A stretch of 64,000 nt of DNA from Helicobacter bilis. GTDB taxonomy: Bacteria > Campylobacterota > Campylobacteria > Campylobacterales > Helicobacteraceae. The position numbers and the translations under genes are program-made. The notes under the pieces are model-generated. The model was not told where the DNA came from. It was given only the letters and a program-made list of their open reading frames with translations, and ran no database searches. This document shows, piece after piece, positions 1 through 9,383 of this stretch (position 1 is the first letter of the stretch; each line of letters opens with the position of its first letter). The stretch lies in NCBI RefSeq assembly GCF_001999985.1, contig NZ_CP019645.1, forward strand, positions 434,001-498,000, in the 5' to 3' direction.

Positions 1-1136
1 ATACTCTTAGTAGCATTGACTTTTTAGAATATAGTATGCACACACCAAATACAAATAAGTATTTTAATCGCTTTGATACGACTACAATCAATGCTTTTAA
101 TATACCTATTGAATACATTGCGACTTTAGAATCTGAAGGGCGACTAATCGATGTAGATACAACAAAGTGGAAATATCTTACGCGTCAATTTGATAATGGC
201 TACGAGTTTATCCCTATCTTGCGTAAAATGTTAGCTGATGCAGATGTGCCACAGGAGTTTTTATTTCTTGCTATGGCAGAATCTGAGTTTAAATCACAAG
301 CCCTAAGCTCCAAAAAAGCCGCTGGTATATGGCAGCTTATGCCAGCCACAGCAAAAGAGCTAGGACTAATCATAGATGAATATATAGATGAAAGGCAAGA
401 CCCTATAAAAAGCACACAAGCAGCTATTAAATACTTACAATATCTTCATAAAGCAACGGGTAAATGGTATCTTGCTGCGATGGCATATAATTGCGGTTTA
501 GGGCGATTAAATCGCGCGATAAGAGAAGCAGAAAGCGATAGTATAGAAGTGTTACTTGATGAAGAAAAGCAATATCTACCACTTGAAACACGCAATTATT
601 TGCGTAAAATTATGTCTATGTCTCTTACATTCTCAAACGCACATGAGTTAAAACAAGCTGATAAAGAATATATGCTTAATCGCGGAGCGGGTGATTCTCT
701 TGTGATTGTGAATGTAAAAGCTGGAAATTCACTTGCAAATATTGCAAAGGGTGCGAATATGAAAGTTGATGATTTATGGTATTATAATCGCCATTTTAAA
801 TATGATTTTGTGCCATTTTCACAAAAGGAATATCAAGTATATTTGCCCTATGAAAAATTAAGCTATTTTAAACAGCATTTTAAAAATGCACTTGATACGC
901 GACCGCGTTTTACAACATATAAGGTGAAAAAAGGCGATAACCTCTCAAGTATTGCAAGGAAACATAATACAAGTGTTGATAGAATAAGACAATTAAATGG
1001 ATTAAAATCAAATGCACTCATGGTAAATCAAATGCTAAAACTTCCTGCACTAAACACACAACAAAGCATTCAAAAGGGAAGCACGACAGCAGTAAATACC
1101 AAGCAGATGAAAACCAAAAAAATCACTAGGAGCTAA
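1..1136 (+). CDS. mltD: Membrane-bound lytic murein transglycosylase, MltD-like (5' end outside window)
   Basis: This protein is predicted to cleave peptidoglycan glycan strands in the periplasm. The first ATG is at 36, but the reading frame is open back to base 3 with no stop, and no signal peptide follows that ATG, so the true start lies upstream of the window. Counting from the ATG, residues about 55-180 are a lysozyme-like SLT domain with AESEF (Glu82 the likely catalytic residue), AAGIWQLMPATA and AMAYNCG. A divergent LysM-like stretch follows near 224-268, and a clear LysM domain near 296-340 (YKVKKGDNLSSIA). The gene is separated from rlpA by one base, so the two wall enzymes are probably co-transcribed, as in H. 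pylori HP1572-HP1571 (recalled synteny). Confidence 0.9.
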   Translation, partial: TLSSIDFLEYSMHTPNTNKYFNRFDTTTINAFNIPIEYIATLESEGRLIDVDTTKWKYLTRQFDNGYEFIPILRKMLADADVPQEFLFLAMAESEFKSQALSSKKAAGIWQLMPATAKELGLIIDEYIDERQDPIKSTQAAIKYLQYLHKATGKWYLAAMAYNCGLGRLNRAIREAESDSIEVLLDEEKQYLPLETRNYLRKIMSMSLTFSNAHELKQADKEYMLNRGAGDSLVIVNVKAGNSLANIAKGANMKVDDLWYYNRHFKYDFVPFSQKEYQVYLPYEKLSYFKQHFKNALDTRPRFTTYKVKKGDNLSSIARKHNTSVDRIRQLNGLKSNALMVNQMLKLPALNTQQSIQKGSTTAVNTKQMKTKKITRS

Positions 1137-1137
1137 A

Positions 1138-2973
1138 TTGCATTTTTTACACAAACATATTTGTATAGCAACGACATTGGGCAGTATTGTTTTATTCAAC
1201 GCATGTGCCCCAGAGAGTAAGTATAATGGTGGCAATGGTGCATTGCGTAGTTATGAATCAATGGATGCTTATGGCAATAACACCATTAAATATAGGCAAG
1301 ACTACACACAGCTTACACAATCAAGCTTTAGTAGCACCCTTGTAGCAAACGATAGAGACAATATTAGACAAACACCGCAAAATAATAGAGCCACACAGCA
1401 GCACACCACAAGCAAAAAAGGCACAAAATCCACACAAACAAATCAAGCAAATACGCATTATGAACCGCCCGTAAAAGGCGATGGGAGCTTTACGCCTACA
1501 CAATCGCTTTTAGGTGGAATGCGAGATAGTGAAGCAATACAAAGGGCTACTATGCGACCCTACACCGTGCGGGGTAAGACTTACCGCCCACACCCTGTAA
1601 AAGTCGGTGATACATTTGATGGTATAGCAAGTTGGTATGGACCAGATTTTCACGCTAAGGCTACTTCAAATGGCGAAACCTACAACATGCACGCACACAC
1701 CGCAGCCCATAAAACTTTCCCTATGAATACAATCGTTAAAGTCTATAATAAAGACAATGGCAAAACCACTGTGGTAAGGATAAATGATAGGGGACCATTT
1801 GTTGAAGGACGCATTATTGACTTATCAAATGTCGCAGCACATGATATTGCTATGGTTGGCAAAGGTATTGCGAATGTGCGAGTTGAGGTAGTAGGCTTTG
1901 GTGGAGATTTAGTCCATAATACACCACCAAAAGATTCCAAACCGCAAGCAACGCCTAAACAAACTAACCAAAAGCCAAACACACAGCAACAAGTAAAACA
2001 TACAGAATCTAGCCCACAGCCACCAAAAGAACAATACACTGCACCACAGCAGCAAAATACAATCTTAAAGCCAAGACAAAATACGCAAGTAACACATACA
2101 GAATCTATACCGCAAGAACCAACCACACACGCAATAGAATCTACAAATATAAATCAAACAAACAATACCACACAAACCCATAGTAACACCCAAAGCACAG
2201 ATACTTACACTATGCCTACACAAGATTCTAAAACACAAAGCATAAACCCACAAAATACACCTGTAAATACGCCACAAATAGAATCTAGCTATACAAATCA
2301 AACAAGCAATGTAGCAAATAGTCCAAAAGTAGAAAACAAAGAAATAGATTCCACGCCCTTTGAAATCAGTGAAGAAGAATTACCAGAATTTGAAGATACA
2401 ACACAAAGTAAAACTAAAGAAGCAAAACATGAAACAAAGCCAAAGCCACAACCAACAAAAGATGAAACTCTAGATTCTGCTTTTGTCGGCATTACCCCAA
2501 AACATATTGATAATACAGAATCTATAAAAGACATAGATGAAGCTATGCAAAGGCTAAAAGATTCCACAGAGAATCTTGCTAAAAAAGCACAAAATGAGAT
2601 AAAAAACCAAGCAAAAGAAAACACGCAGCAAACTGCAATAGATTCTAAAACAGATTCTAAAGTGGAAAATACAGAATCTAAACAGCCTAGCCACACAGAT
2701 TCTAAACAAATAGATTCTAATAACACTGCGACAAGTGATATTAATAAAGGCAATTTTATGATTTCACTCAATGTTTTTAGTGATGAAAATAGAGCTAAAT
2801 CATTCAAAGATGATAATCAAAGCATAGTAAAAGACACGAATTATTCAATCGATATTGTGCCAACTGATAAGGGCTATCGTGTCGCTTTGCGTGGATTTAA
2901 AACCTATGATGAAGCAAAAGCCTTTATCGCAAAGCATGATATCAAAGGCTATGTTGCACAAGAGAGTAAATAA
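1138..2973 (+). CDS. rlpA: RlpA-like septal lytic transglycosylase, lipoprotein with SPOR domain
   Basis: RlpA family proteins are outer-membrane lipoproteins that cut glycan strands lacking stem peptides and act at the division septum. The start is TTG, directly after an AGGAG ribosome site overlapping the mltD end. A hydrophobic N-terminus ends in a lipobox-like LFNAC. The double-psi beta barrel is near residues 155-265 (GIASWYGPDFHAKATSNGE and the catalytic-region motif VRINDRGPF). A roughly 270-residue low-complexity linker rich in Q, N, T, S and D-S-K follows, then a C-terminal SPOR domain (about 537-611) that would bind denuded septal glycan. At 611 residues it is much longer than typical RlpA, and the linker accounts for the difference. 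Confidence 0.92.
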   Translation: MHFLHKHICIATTLGSIVLFNACAPESKYNGGNGALRSYESMDAYGNNTIKYRQDYTQLTQSSFSSTLVANDRDNIRQTPQNNRATQQHTTSKKGTKSTQTNQANTHYEPPVKGDGSFTPTQSLLGGMRDSEAIQRATMRPYTVRGKTYRPHPVKVGDTFDGIASWYGPDFHAKATSNGETYNMHAHTAAHKTFPMNTIVKVYNKDNGKTTVVRINDRGPFVEGRIIDLSNVAAHDIAMVGKGIANVRVEVVGFGGDLVHNTPPKDSKPQATPKQTNQKPNTQQQVKHTESSPQPPKEQYTAPQQQNTILKPRQNTQVTHTESIPQEPTTHAIESTNINQTNNTTQTHSNTQSTDTYTMPTQDSKTQSINPQNTPVNTPQIESSYTNQTSNVANSPKVENKEIDSTPFEISEEELPEFEDTTQSKTKEAKHETKPKPQPTKDETLDSAFVGITPKHIDNTESIKDIDEAMQRLKDSTENLAKKAQNEIKNQAKENTQQTAIDSKTDSKVENTESKQPSHTDSKQIDSNNTATSDINKGNFMISLNVFSDENRAKSFKDDNQSIVKDTNYSIDIVPTDKGYRVALRGFKTYDEAKAFIAKHDIKGYVAQESK

Positions 2974-3002
2974 GATTCTAAAACAAATAAAAAAGGATTC
3001 TA

Positions 3003-3617
3003 GTGAATAATGCTTATTACAATATGCTAATCATATCTGGACCATCTGGAGCTGGAAAAAGCACATTAACAAAGGTTTTGCAGGCAGAAATACCAAACTT
3101 CTATTTCTCTATATCCACTACCACAAGGAAGCCAAGGGAAAATGAGATACACGGCAGAGAGTATTACTTCAGCACAAAGGAAGCCTTTAAAGAAGGTATT
3201 AGTAAGGGTGAGTTTTTAGAGTATGAAGAGGTGCATGATAACTTTTATGGCACAAGCATAAAACCGATAGAAAAAGCCATACAAGAAGACAAATTTATTC
3301 TCTTTGATGTCGATGTAAGGGGGCATAATAGCATTAAAAAATACTATCCACTTGCAAAATCTGTATTTATCACGCCCAAAAATCTACATGTTTTAAAAGA
3401 TAGGCTTTGCAAAAGGGGGACTGATAGCGATGAAGTGATACAAAAACGACTTTTTAATGCGAAAGAAGAGTTAAAATACGCAAATACTTTTGACTATTTG
3501 CTAATTAATGATAATATGACAAACTCTAAAAAGGCTATTTTACATATCGCAAAAAGTCTTATGTTTGCAAACCATGAGACAAAGATACAAGCCTTATTAG
3601 CACAGTATGCTTTATAG
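3003..3617 (+). CDS. gmk: Guanylate kinase
   Basis: Phosphorylates GMP to GDP with ATP in purine nucleotide metabolism. The P-loop GPSGAGKST is at residues 13-21, and the GMP-binding lobe follows with STTTRKPRENEIHGREYYF and FLEYEEVHDNFYGT. Length (204 residues) is normal for the family. The start is GTG at 3003, preceded by an AAAGGA-like ribosome site; an alternative internal ATG would remove strand 1 of the P-loop fold. It lies between rlpA and the tatA region, and the gmk-tatA-argS order is as I recall it from H. pylori (HP0321-HP0319). Confidence 0.95.
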   Translation: MNNAYYNMLIISGPSGAGKSTLTKVLQAEIPNFYFSISTTTRKPRENEIHGREYYFSTKEAFKEGISKGEFLEYEEVHDNFYGTSIKPIEKAIQEDKFILFDVDVRGHNSIKKYYPLAKSVFITPKNLHVLKDRLCKRGTDSDEVIQKRLFNAKEELKYANTFDYLLINDNMTNSKKAILHIAKSLMFANHETKIQALLAQYAL

Positions 3618-3658
3618 CTAAAGCAATAGTAAAAGGTTGAAGACATAAAGGAGAAATA

Positions 3659-3769
3659 ATGGGAAGCATGAGTATATGGCATTGGCTTGTAGTGTTGTTT
3701 GTAGTATTACTTGTAATTATTGCGATTGTGTTATTGTTAGTTTTTTTGATCAAGATATGCAAAAAGTAA
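3659..3769 (+). CDS. 36-residue TatA-like micro-protein (partial tatA duplication)
   Basis: A short ORF with its own ribosome site (AAAGGAG) encodes 36 residues: [13 protein letters not shown], then a long hydrophobic stretch ending LVFLIKICKK. The first 39 bases are identical to the start of tatA (3791-3829), including the 13 codons. After that it lacks the hinge and amphipathic helix of TatA ([14 protein letters not shown]). It is therefore a lone Tat-type membrane anchor placed immediately upstream of tatA. It may be a translated single-span protein, a leader controlling tatA, or a decayed duplicate. The open frame, start context and stop are seen; function is inferred only. Confidence 0.55.
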   Translation: MGSMSIWHWLVVLFVVLLVIIAIVLLLVFLIKICKK

Positions 3770-3787
3770 AGATCTAGGAGGCGTATA

Positions 3788-4063
3788 ATGATGGGAAGCA
3801 TGAGTATATGGCATTGGCTTGTAGTGTTGCTTGTAATTGTTTTATTATTTGGTGCGAAGAAGATTCCAGAACTAGCAAAAGGGCTTGGTAGTGGTATCAA
3901 AACCTTTAAAAAAGAAATGGAAGACGATGATGACAAAAAGGTGGAACAAACTAGTAGCGAAGCTAAACCGCAGCAAAAGAGTGAAAAAAAGCCAGAAGTT
4001 ATAGAAGCCCAAGTTATAGAATCTAGTCCAACTATCCAGCAAAAGCAAACCGAGAAAATATAA
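3788..4063 (+). CDS. tatA: Sec-independent protein translocase subunit TatA
   Basis: TatA oligomers form the translocation element for folded proteins in the twin-arginine pathway. The protein has one N-terminal membrane span ([14 protein letters not shown]), the glycine hinge [14 protein letters not shown], an amphipathic helix and an acidic/charged tail, total 91 residues. A strong AGGAGG site (3776-3781) sits before ATG-ATG, so either the 3788 or the 3791 codon may start it. It follows the micro-ORF that repeats its first 39 bases and precedes argS by 13 bp, suggesting one transcript from gmk to argS. Confidence 0.94.
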   Translation: MMGSMSIWHWLVVLLVIVLLFGAKKIPELAKGLGSGIKTFKKEMEDDDDKKVEQTSSEAKPQQKSEKKPEVIEAQVIESSPTIQQKQTEKI

Positions 4064-4076
4064 ACGGAAAGCTATA

Positions 4077-5903
4077 ATGTATTACAAGGTAAAAGAATTT
4101 CTAACAGAAGCTACGAAAGCCTATCTATCATCAATAGATCGCACAAATATCGTAGTCCAGCAAGGCACTAATAACGCCTTAAACCAAAAGAAAATTTCAT
4201 CAAAGCATAATGCAAATATCAGTCAAGATTCCATAATAGAATCTAAAACAGAATCTAAGAAAGATTCTAACAGCTCACAAGAAAAAATAAATCTAATCAT
4301 CGCATTAGAACACCCAAAAGATAAACGACACGGACATTTTGCAACACCGCTTTGCTTTACACTCACAAAGATTTTACGCACAAATCCAAAAGTATTAGCA
4401 CAGAGTTTGCAAGACTTTTTTATGCAATATGACTTAGATTCTAATAGCACTAAACCTTTTAAGAAAATATTTTCATCTATAGAGGCTCTAAATGGCTATT
4501 TAAATCTCACTCTCACGCATAGTTTCCTTACATATATGTTAGAAGTAGCATTACAATCACCAAAAGATTTTGCAAAAGGTGAGTGTAAAAATACAAAGAT
4601 TCTACTTGAATATGTAAGTGCAAATCCAACAGGACCACTTCACATAGGACATGCACGCGGGGCGATCTTTGGGAGTGTCCTGCAACGCATAGGAAAGCGA
4701 CTAGGCTATGATATAAAGGGTGAATATTATGTCAATGATGCAGGTAGTCAAATCGATATGTTAGCTCTATCTGTCTATAATAGTGCGGCAAAGATTCTAA
4801 ACTTAGAATCTCTTAGCGGTGAAGTGTATAAGGGAGAATATATTGATTCTGTCGCACAGGACGCGATTAAGCATTTTGGAGAGAGTTTTTTTCGCACAGC
4901 AGATTCACAAAAAACAGATATTTTACAAAAGATAGGACTATACGCAAAAGACATGATGCTAGAAGTAATTAAAGAGAATCTAGCTTCTTTATCCATTGAC
5001 TTTGATTATTTTGTGAGTGAAAAAGAGCTATACACAAGATTTGATGACACGATGAAAACCCTAGAAACACATAATGCCCTTTTACACCAAGATGGTGCAA
5101 TATGGCTACAATCAACACTCAAGGGCGATGAAAAAGACAGGGTTTTAGTCCGCGATAATGGTATGCCAACCTACATGGCAGGGGATATAATCTATCATAA
5201 AGACAAGTTTGATAGAGATTATAATCACTACATTAACATTTGGGGTGCTGACCATCATGGCTATATAGCACGCATTAAAGCAAGTATTGATTTTTTAGGA
5301 TTTGATTCTAAGAATCTAGAAGTATTACTCGCACAAATGGTAAGCCTTTTAAAAGATGGGCAACCTTATAAAATGAGTAAAAGAGCGGGAAATTTCATTC
5401 TCATTCAAGATGTGGTAAATGATATTGGGGCTGATAGCTTAAAGTTTGTATTTTTGAGTAAGAGCCTTGATACGCATTTGGAGTTTGATGTGCAGGATTT
5501 AAGTAAAGAAGATTCTTCAAATCCCGTGTTTTATATCAATTATGCAAATGCTAGAATCCATACTTTACTAGAAAAATCTAGCCTATCGCTTGAAGACATA
5601 AACAAAACAGACTTAAGCACTTTATTAGATAGTAATGATTCCTTAGGGCAAGATAGCATGCAGCTAATACTGCAAAGTTTAGGGCTTTTTTATGTGCTAA
5701 ATCAAAGTTATGAAGAGAGAGCATTACAGAAATTATGTGAATATCTAAAGAATCTCGCAAAATCTTTTCACACATTCTACAACGCACATAGAATCTTACA
5801 AACCGAGCATGAAGCAGGGATTCTAAAAATATTCTTACTTGTATCTTTAAGCCTTACAACAGGCTTTAATATGCTAGGCATTAATATTAAGACTAAGATG
5901 TAA
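4077..5903 (+). CDS. argS: Arginyl-tRNA synthetase
   Basis: Class I synthetase charging tRNA-Arg in the cytoplasm. The HIGH-type motif GPLHIGHARGA is near residues 188-198 and the KMSK motif YKMSKRAGN near 431-439, with the C-terminal DALR-type anticodon-binding domain after about 480. Its 608 residues include an insertion at about residues 33-75 rich in S, K and D-S-K, between the first helix of the N-terminal Arg-tRNA-synthetase additional domain and the rest (LIIALEHPKDKRHGHFATPL). Such linkers recur in this genome and are encoded by GATTCTAA-type octamers. It is spaced 13 bp from tatA. Confidence 0.96.
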   Translation: MYYKVKEFLTEATKAYLSSIDRTNIVVQQGTNNALNQKKISSKHNANISQDSIIESKTESKKDSNSSQEKINLIIALEHPKDKRHGHFATPLCFTLTKILRTNPKVLAQSLQDFFMQYDLDSNSTKPFKKIFSSIEALNGYLNLTLTHSFLTYMLEVALQSPKDFAKGECKNTKILLEYVSANPTGPLHIGHARGAIFGSVLQRIGKRLGYDIKGEYYVNDAGSQIDMLALSVYNSAAKILNLESLSGEVYKGEYIDSVAQDAIKHFGESFFRTADSQKTDILQKIGLYAKDMMLEVIKENLASLSIDFDYFVSEKELYTRFDDTMKTLETHNALLHQDGAIWLQSTLKGDEKDRVLVRDNGMPTYMAGDIIYHKDKFDRDYNHYINIWGADHHGYIARIKASIDFLGFDSKNLEVLLAQMVSLLKDGQPYKMSKRAGNFILIQDVVNDIGADSLKFVFLSKSLDTHLEFDVQDLSKEDSSNPVFYINYANARIHTLLEKSSLSLEDINKTDLSTLLDSNDSLGQDSMQLILQSLGLFYVLNQSYEERALQKLCEYLKNLAKSFHTFYNAHRILQTEHEAGILKIFLLVSLSLTTGFNMLGINIKTKM

Positions 5904-6119
5904 GAAGCAATCATGTCTTGCCATACTTTATGGCATATATCTTATCCGCAATGTTGCGATATACTTTTTTTGTTAGAGCATGTATCATAACTACACGCTT
6001 TGTGTGCTGTGTGCTTGTGGCAATAGATTATAAAAACCAAAATATTACCCCCTTTATATCTTAAAAATCACGATTTTTAGTTATACTTTAGATTCCAAAT
6101 GATAATAGGTGAGGAATAT

Positions 6120-7016
6120 ATGAAAAAGGTTAGTGTTAATATCTTTGCTTTCTTAATGGCATTGCTTTTAATCGCTTGTGCGGGGAATTCTAACATAGAT
6201 AAAGACGATGATAAAGAAGGTGTAGCAGAAGAAATTGCCGCTTTACATGCAGAGATGAATAAACTACATGGTAAAACTTCAGGCTATTATGCGAATGTTG
6301 CCATAGCAGACGAAGAGTATGATAAGGCTTATGGACTTCATTATAAGGAATGCAAACTTGGCTCAGTCATTGAATGCTTAAATGCCTATTATATTGGGGA
6401 AGAAAGGGCATTAAGTAACTATGATAGTGCGGAGTTTGCAGAAGATCTTACAAAAAGCATTGTAAAGAATGGAAAAGCGTGTAAAAAAGGTGAGAGTTTA
6501 GGCTGTGTGAATCTCTTTTTTGCATTTGAAGCCTTAGATGATAACAACGAGTTTTTAAAGCAAATTATCGCACCATCTCTAAAACATCATAATGATGAAA
6601 TGATCGTAGATAAAGCATTAAATCTTACAAAAAAAGAGTGTGAGAGAGATGATGCGACCTCATGCTTTTTTCATGCGCGCATGTTGCGTATAATAGACCA
6701 TTATGCTGATGTTGATTATTTTGTAACAAAGGGGCTTGACTTAGGCTATGCCATTGCGCCTTTTGTGAGATTGCCTATGCAATCACCCCAAACTATCGAT
6801 TATTTTAAACGCTCTTGTGCGTTAAATGAAGCTATGTCGTGTCGCTATGTTGCATACTGGTTTGATAAATATGAAAATAATAAAAACTTAGCAAAAAGCT
6901 TCTATCAAAAGTCATGCAAGCTAGGCTTGCAAGTCGCTTGTGATGAAATGGGTAAAACTTCTAAGGCAGCACAGCAAGTAGATGAAGTCGGTGCTCCAGT
7001 TATCAAACGCAGATAA
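6120..7016 (+). CDS. Hcp-like cysteine-rich Sel1-repeat lipoprotein
   Basis: The start is chosen at ATG 6120 because GTGAGGA precedes it and a textbook lipoprotein signal follows (MKKVSVNIFAFLMALLLIAC, lipobox LIAC). The ATG at 6099 is in the same frame but has no such support. The mature part contains five C-x7-C pairs at regular intervals (CKLGSVIEC, CKKGESLGC, CERDDATSC, CALNEAMSC, CKLGLQVAC). That is the disulfide spacing of Helicobacter cysteine-rich proteins, built from Sel1-like helical repeats. Such proteins are exported, and some Hcp proteins are antigenic; the role of this one is unknown. A possible -10 element TATACT is at 6082-6087. Confidence 0.75.
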   Translation: MKKVSVNIFAFLMALLLIACAGNSNIDKDDDKEGVAEEIAALHAEMNKLHGKTSGYYANVAIADEEYDKAYGLHYKECKLGSVIECLNAYYIGEERALSNYDSAEFAEDLTKSIVKNGKACKKGESLGCVNLFFAFEALDDNNEFLKQIIAPSLKHHNDEMIVDKALNLTKKECERDDATSCFFHARMLRIIDHYADVDYFVTKGLDLGYAIAPFVRLPMQSPQTIDYFKRSCALNEAMSCRYVAYWFDKYENNKNLAKSFYQKSCKLGLQVACDEMGKTSKAAQQVDEVGAPVIKRR

Positions 7017-7171
7017 TTGTTAGAAAATAGATTCTATATAAATGAATGCGGATTTATACCGCTATATTAGGGAATCTAGATTCTATAAGCAAAGATTAAT
7101 CTAGCATAACAGAATCTTTATAAGTTAGCAAAAGATTAGCTTTATAAGCCAAATATTACAAAAGGAATAAT

Positions 7172-7450
7172 ATGAATCATCAACATAGCCCAATAAATAT
7201 TGACATAAAACCACAGATTGATTATCCATGTATATGGCGTTATCGTGTGATAGGTTTTAGTAAAGAAATTGTGCTAGAAGCGATTGAAAAAGTCTTTATG
7301 GGTAAGGCAGATATTGCCCCTGTGGAGCATATCTCAAGTCATGGTAAATATGTCGCGCTTAATTGCTCGATTGAAGTAAAAGATGATTCTGAGAGGCTTG
7401 CGTATTTTGATGGTTTGACAAAACAGCATGGCATTATTATGGTGATTTAG
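7172..7450 (+). CDS. DUF493 (YbeD/HP0495-like) family protein
   Basis: A 92-residue protein with the family pattern YPCIWRYRVIGFS near the start, a central helix, and VALNCSIEVKDDSERLAYFDGLTKQHGIIMVI at the end, giving the small ferredoxin-like alpha/beta fold of DUF493. The H. pylori homologue is HP0495 from memory. The family may bind regulators or ligands through an ACT-like fold, but no function is established here. A good ribosome site (AAAAGGAATAAT) precedes ATG 7172. The next gene starts 12 bp after its stop, implying co-transcription. Confidence 0.85.
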   Translation: MNHQHSPINIDIKPQIDYPCIWRYRVIGFSKEIVLEAIEKVFMGKADIAPVEHISSHGKYVALNCSIEVKDDSERLAYFDGLTKQHGIIMVI

Positions 7451-7462
7451 TTTAGGATTTAT

Positions 7463-8002
7463 ATGATTGCAAAGATTTTAGCTGGGTTTTATCTGCTTCT
7501 TGTTGGGGTTTGCATAGGTGGCATTATTGTTACAAATATTTCAGAATCTATTATCATGAGTATAGATATAGTGTTTAGAAATAATGATTTTAGCACCACG
7601 CTTATCACAAAATATGATCAAGGCATTATTCTTGCGCCCATACTTTTGCAGGTTGGATATATGCTTGTGTTTGCGGCTATTTTTATGCTATTTTACGAAA
7701 CGATGAGCTATAGATTCCAAAAAAGCACCTTTTTTGTATGGGCGTGCAATGTGCTAAATGCTATCCTTATGTTTTTATTTGGTTTATTTTATGCACCAAA
7801 CATTGCAAAGATTTTCAATGAAGAGCCAAAAGTTATGGCAAGTCCAGATTCAGAATCTTTTTTAAATCAAAGTGAGCTGATACTAAAATTATTGCTTGCC
7901 ACTTTACTCATTGCCTTTTTTGCACGCATTATTCTTATGTATAAAAGGGGTGTAACAGAGTTAAGACTAACCAAACAAAAAGATGATAAAAAACCACAAT
8001 AG
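7463..8002 (+). CDS. Membrane protein, DUF4149-like
   Basis: A 179-residue integral membrane protein with four predicted spans: about residues 5-28, 52-78, 86-110 and 140-165. Between spans 3 and 4 a hydrophilic segment contains MASPDSES. The pattern of a first span with conserved glycines (YLLLVGVCIGGIIV) and a FGLFYAPNIAKIF-type segment resembles DUF4149/TMEM205-like proteins of Campylobacterota. No enzymatic motif is visible. It follows the DUF493 gene at 12 bp and precedes the YibQ-like gene, so an operon is likely. Confidence 0.65.
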   Translation: MIAKILAGFYLLLVGVCIGGIIVTNISESIIMSIDIVFRNNDFSTTLITKYDQGIILAPILLQVGYMLVFAAIFMLFYETMSYRFQKSTFFVWACNVLNAILMFLFGLFYAPNIAKIFNEEPKVMASPDSESFLNQSELILKLLLATLLIAFFARIILMYKRGVTELRLTKQKDDKKPQ

Positions 8003-8039
8003 CTATAACCATGTGTTACAGCCCAACAAGTCTTAATTT

Positions 8040-9317
8040 ATGAACGATATGCAATCACATAAGAAAAAATCTATTATCATATATCTCGTGTTTATTATCA
8101 CAGCCTTTATACTCAGTGTCTTTTCATGGTATTACATTGAAAAAGATTCTAAAAATAAAGATATTAATCCTTTGTCTCTAGACTCGCAGACTATGCAACA
8201 CTTACAAATAAACGAAGCCCCACCCATACATATCCAAACACATATAGAATCTACAACAGCCAACAAAAACCCTAAAGATTCAAAACAGCTAGATTCAGCA
8301 AGCTTTAATAATGAGGGTAATCACATATCAACACAAATAGATTCTAATAATTGCCATAATGCAAAATCCACTTTTTGCCACGACTTGCAAAGCCAAGCAT
8401 CTAACATAGAAACTAAGCAAAATTTAGATTCTAATAATTGCCATTTTGAGTATAGCAAACAATCTAACACAGATTCTAAAAACGATATTTCACCTGTTAC
8501 TAGTAATAAAGAATCTATTACCCACCCTTGCAGAAATGATAAGTTTCCAAACTCCATAAAAAATAGCGACAAAACAACCACAACATACACAAAAAATCTA
8601 CAAAGATTCTACAAAAAGCCAAAGGTTGTAATAATTATTGATGACCTAGCAAACAAAAAAGATATAAAAAACTTTCAATCATTACATTTAAAGCTAACGC
8701 TATCGCTTTTTCCAAAGCAATTCTTCAGCAAAAATAACCCAGACATTGCAAAAACACTTGAATTTTACATGATACATTTGCCACTTGAAGCACATAATTT
8801 TGAGCAACAAGGCGTTATAAATTTACGCATAGGCGATAGCCTCCAAACAATAGAATCTCACATCGCACAAATTAAAAAAGATTTTCCAAAATTAGCCTAT
8901 ATTAATAATCATACAGGCAGCCGCTACACAGAAAGCAGGGAAGATATGCAGAAATTACTGCAAGTCCTTGCTAGACATAAAATTAGCTTTGTAGATTCTC
9001 TAACGACTTCAAAAAGTGTTGCTGGAAAACTTTTAAAAGAACAACATAAAATCCATATCGCACGCAATGTGTTTTTAGATAATGAAACAAATGTTGCCTC
9101 CATTGCTAAACAACTGAATACAGCATTAAGAATAGCAGATAAACAAGGCTATGTCATCGCGATAGGACACCCAAAGCAAGCAACCTATCAAGTATTAAAA
9201 GAATATAAAGAAATATTATTAAATGATTATGAAATGCTTTATATAAACGAGCTTGACTTATTACTACAAAAACACAATATAAGCGACACAAAAACGCCAT
9301 TGCCTTTGCTAGAATAG
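8040..9317 (+). CDS. YibQ-like divergent polysaccharide deacetylase-fold protein
   Basis: The N-terminus is a signal anchor (membrane span about residues 11-32). A low-complexity region of about 160 residues follows, and then a divergent polysaccharide-deacetylase (DUF610/YibQ) domain at about 193-410. The domain shows KVVIIIDDLANKK, HLPLEAHNFEQQGVINL, INNHTGSRYTES and VIAIGHPKQATYQVL. The linker contains fragments that look like translated dispersed palindromic repeat (NNCHFEYSKQSNTDSKNDIS). The family sits in the cell envelope and its substrate is unknown. Start ATG 8040 has only a weak ribosome site. Confidence 0.82.
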   Translation: MNDMQSHKKKSIIIYLVFIITAFILSVFSWYYIEKDSKNKDINPLSLDSQTMQHLQINEAPPIHIQTHIESTTANKNPKDSKQLDSASFNNEGNHISTQIDSNNCHNAKSTFCHDLQSQASNIETKQNLDSNNCHFEYSKQSNTDSKNDISPVTSNKESITHPCRNDKFPNSIKNSDKTTTTYTKNLQRFYKKPKVVIIIDDLANKKDIKNFQSLHLKLTLSLFPKQFFSKNNPDIAKTLEFYMIHLPLEAHNFEQQGVINLRIGDSLQTIESHIAQIKKDFPKLAYINNHTGSRYTESREDMQKLLQVLARHKISFVDSLTTSKSVAGKLLKEQHKIHIARNVFLDNETNVASIAKQLNTALRIADKQGYVIAIGHPKQATYQVLKEYKEILLNDYEMLYINELDLLLQKHNISDTKTPLPLLE

Positions 9318-9383
9318 CGATATTTTGAGATTATTTAAAATACCTTATATCTCAACACACTAGCGAATTTTCCCAAATCATCA

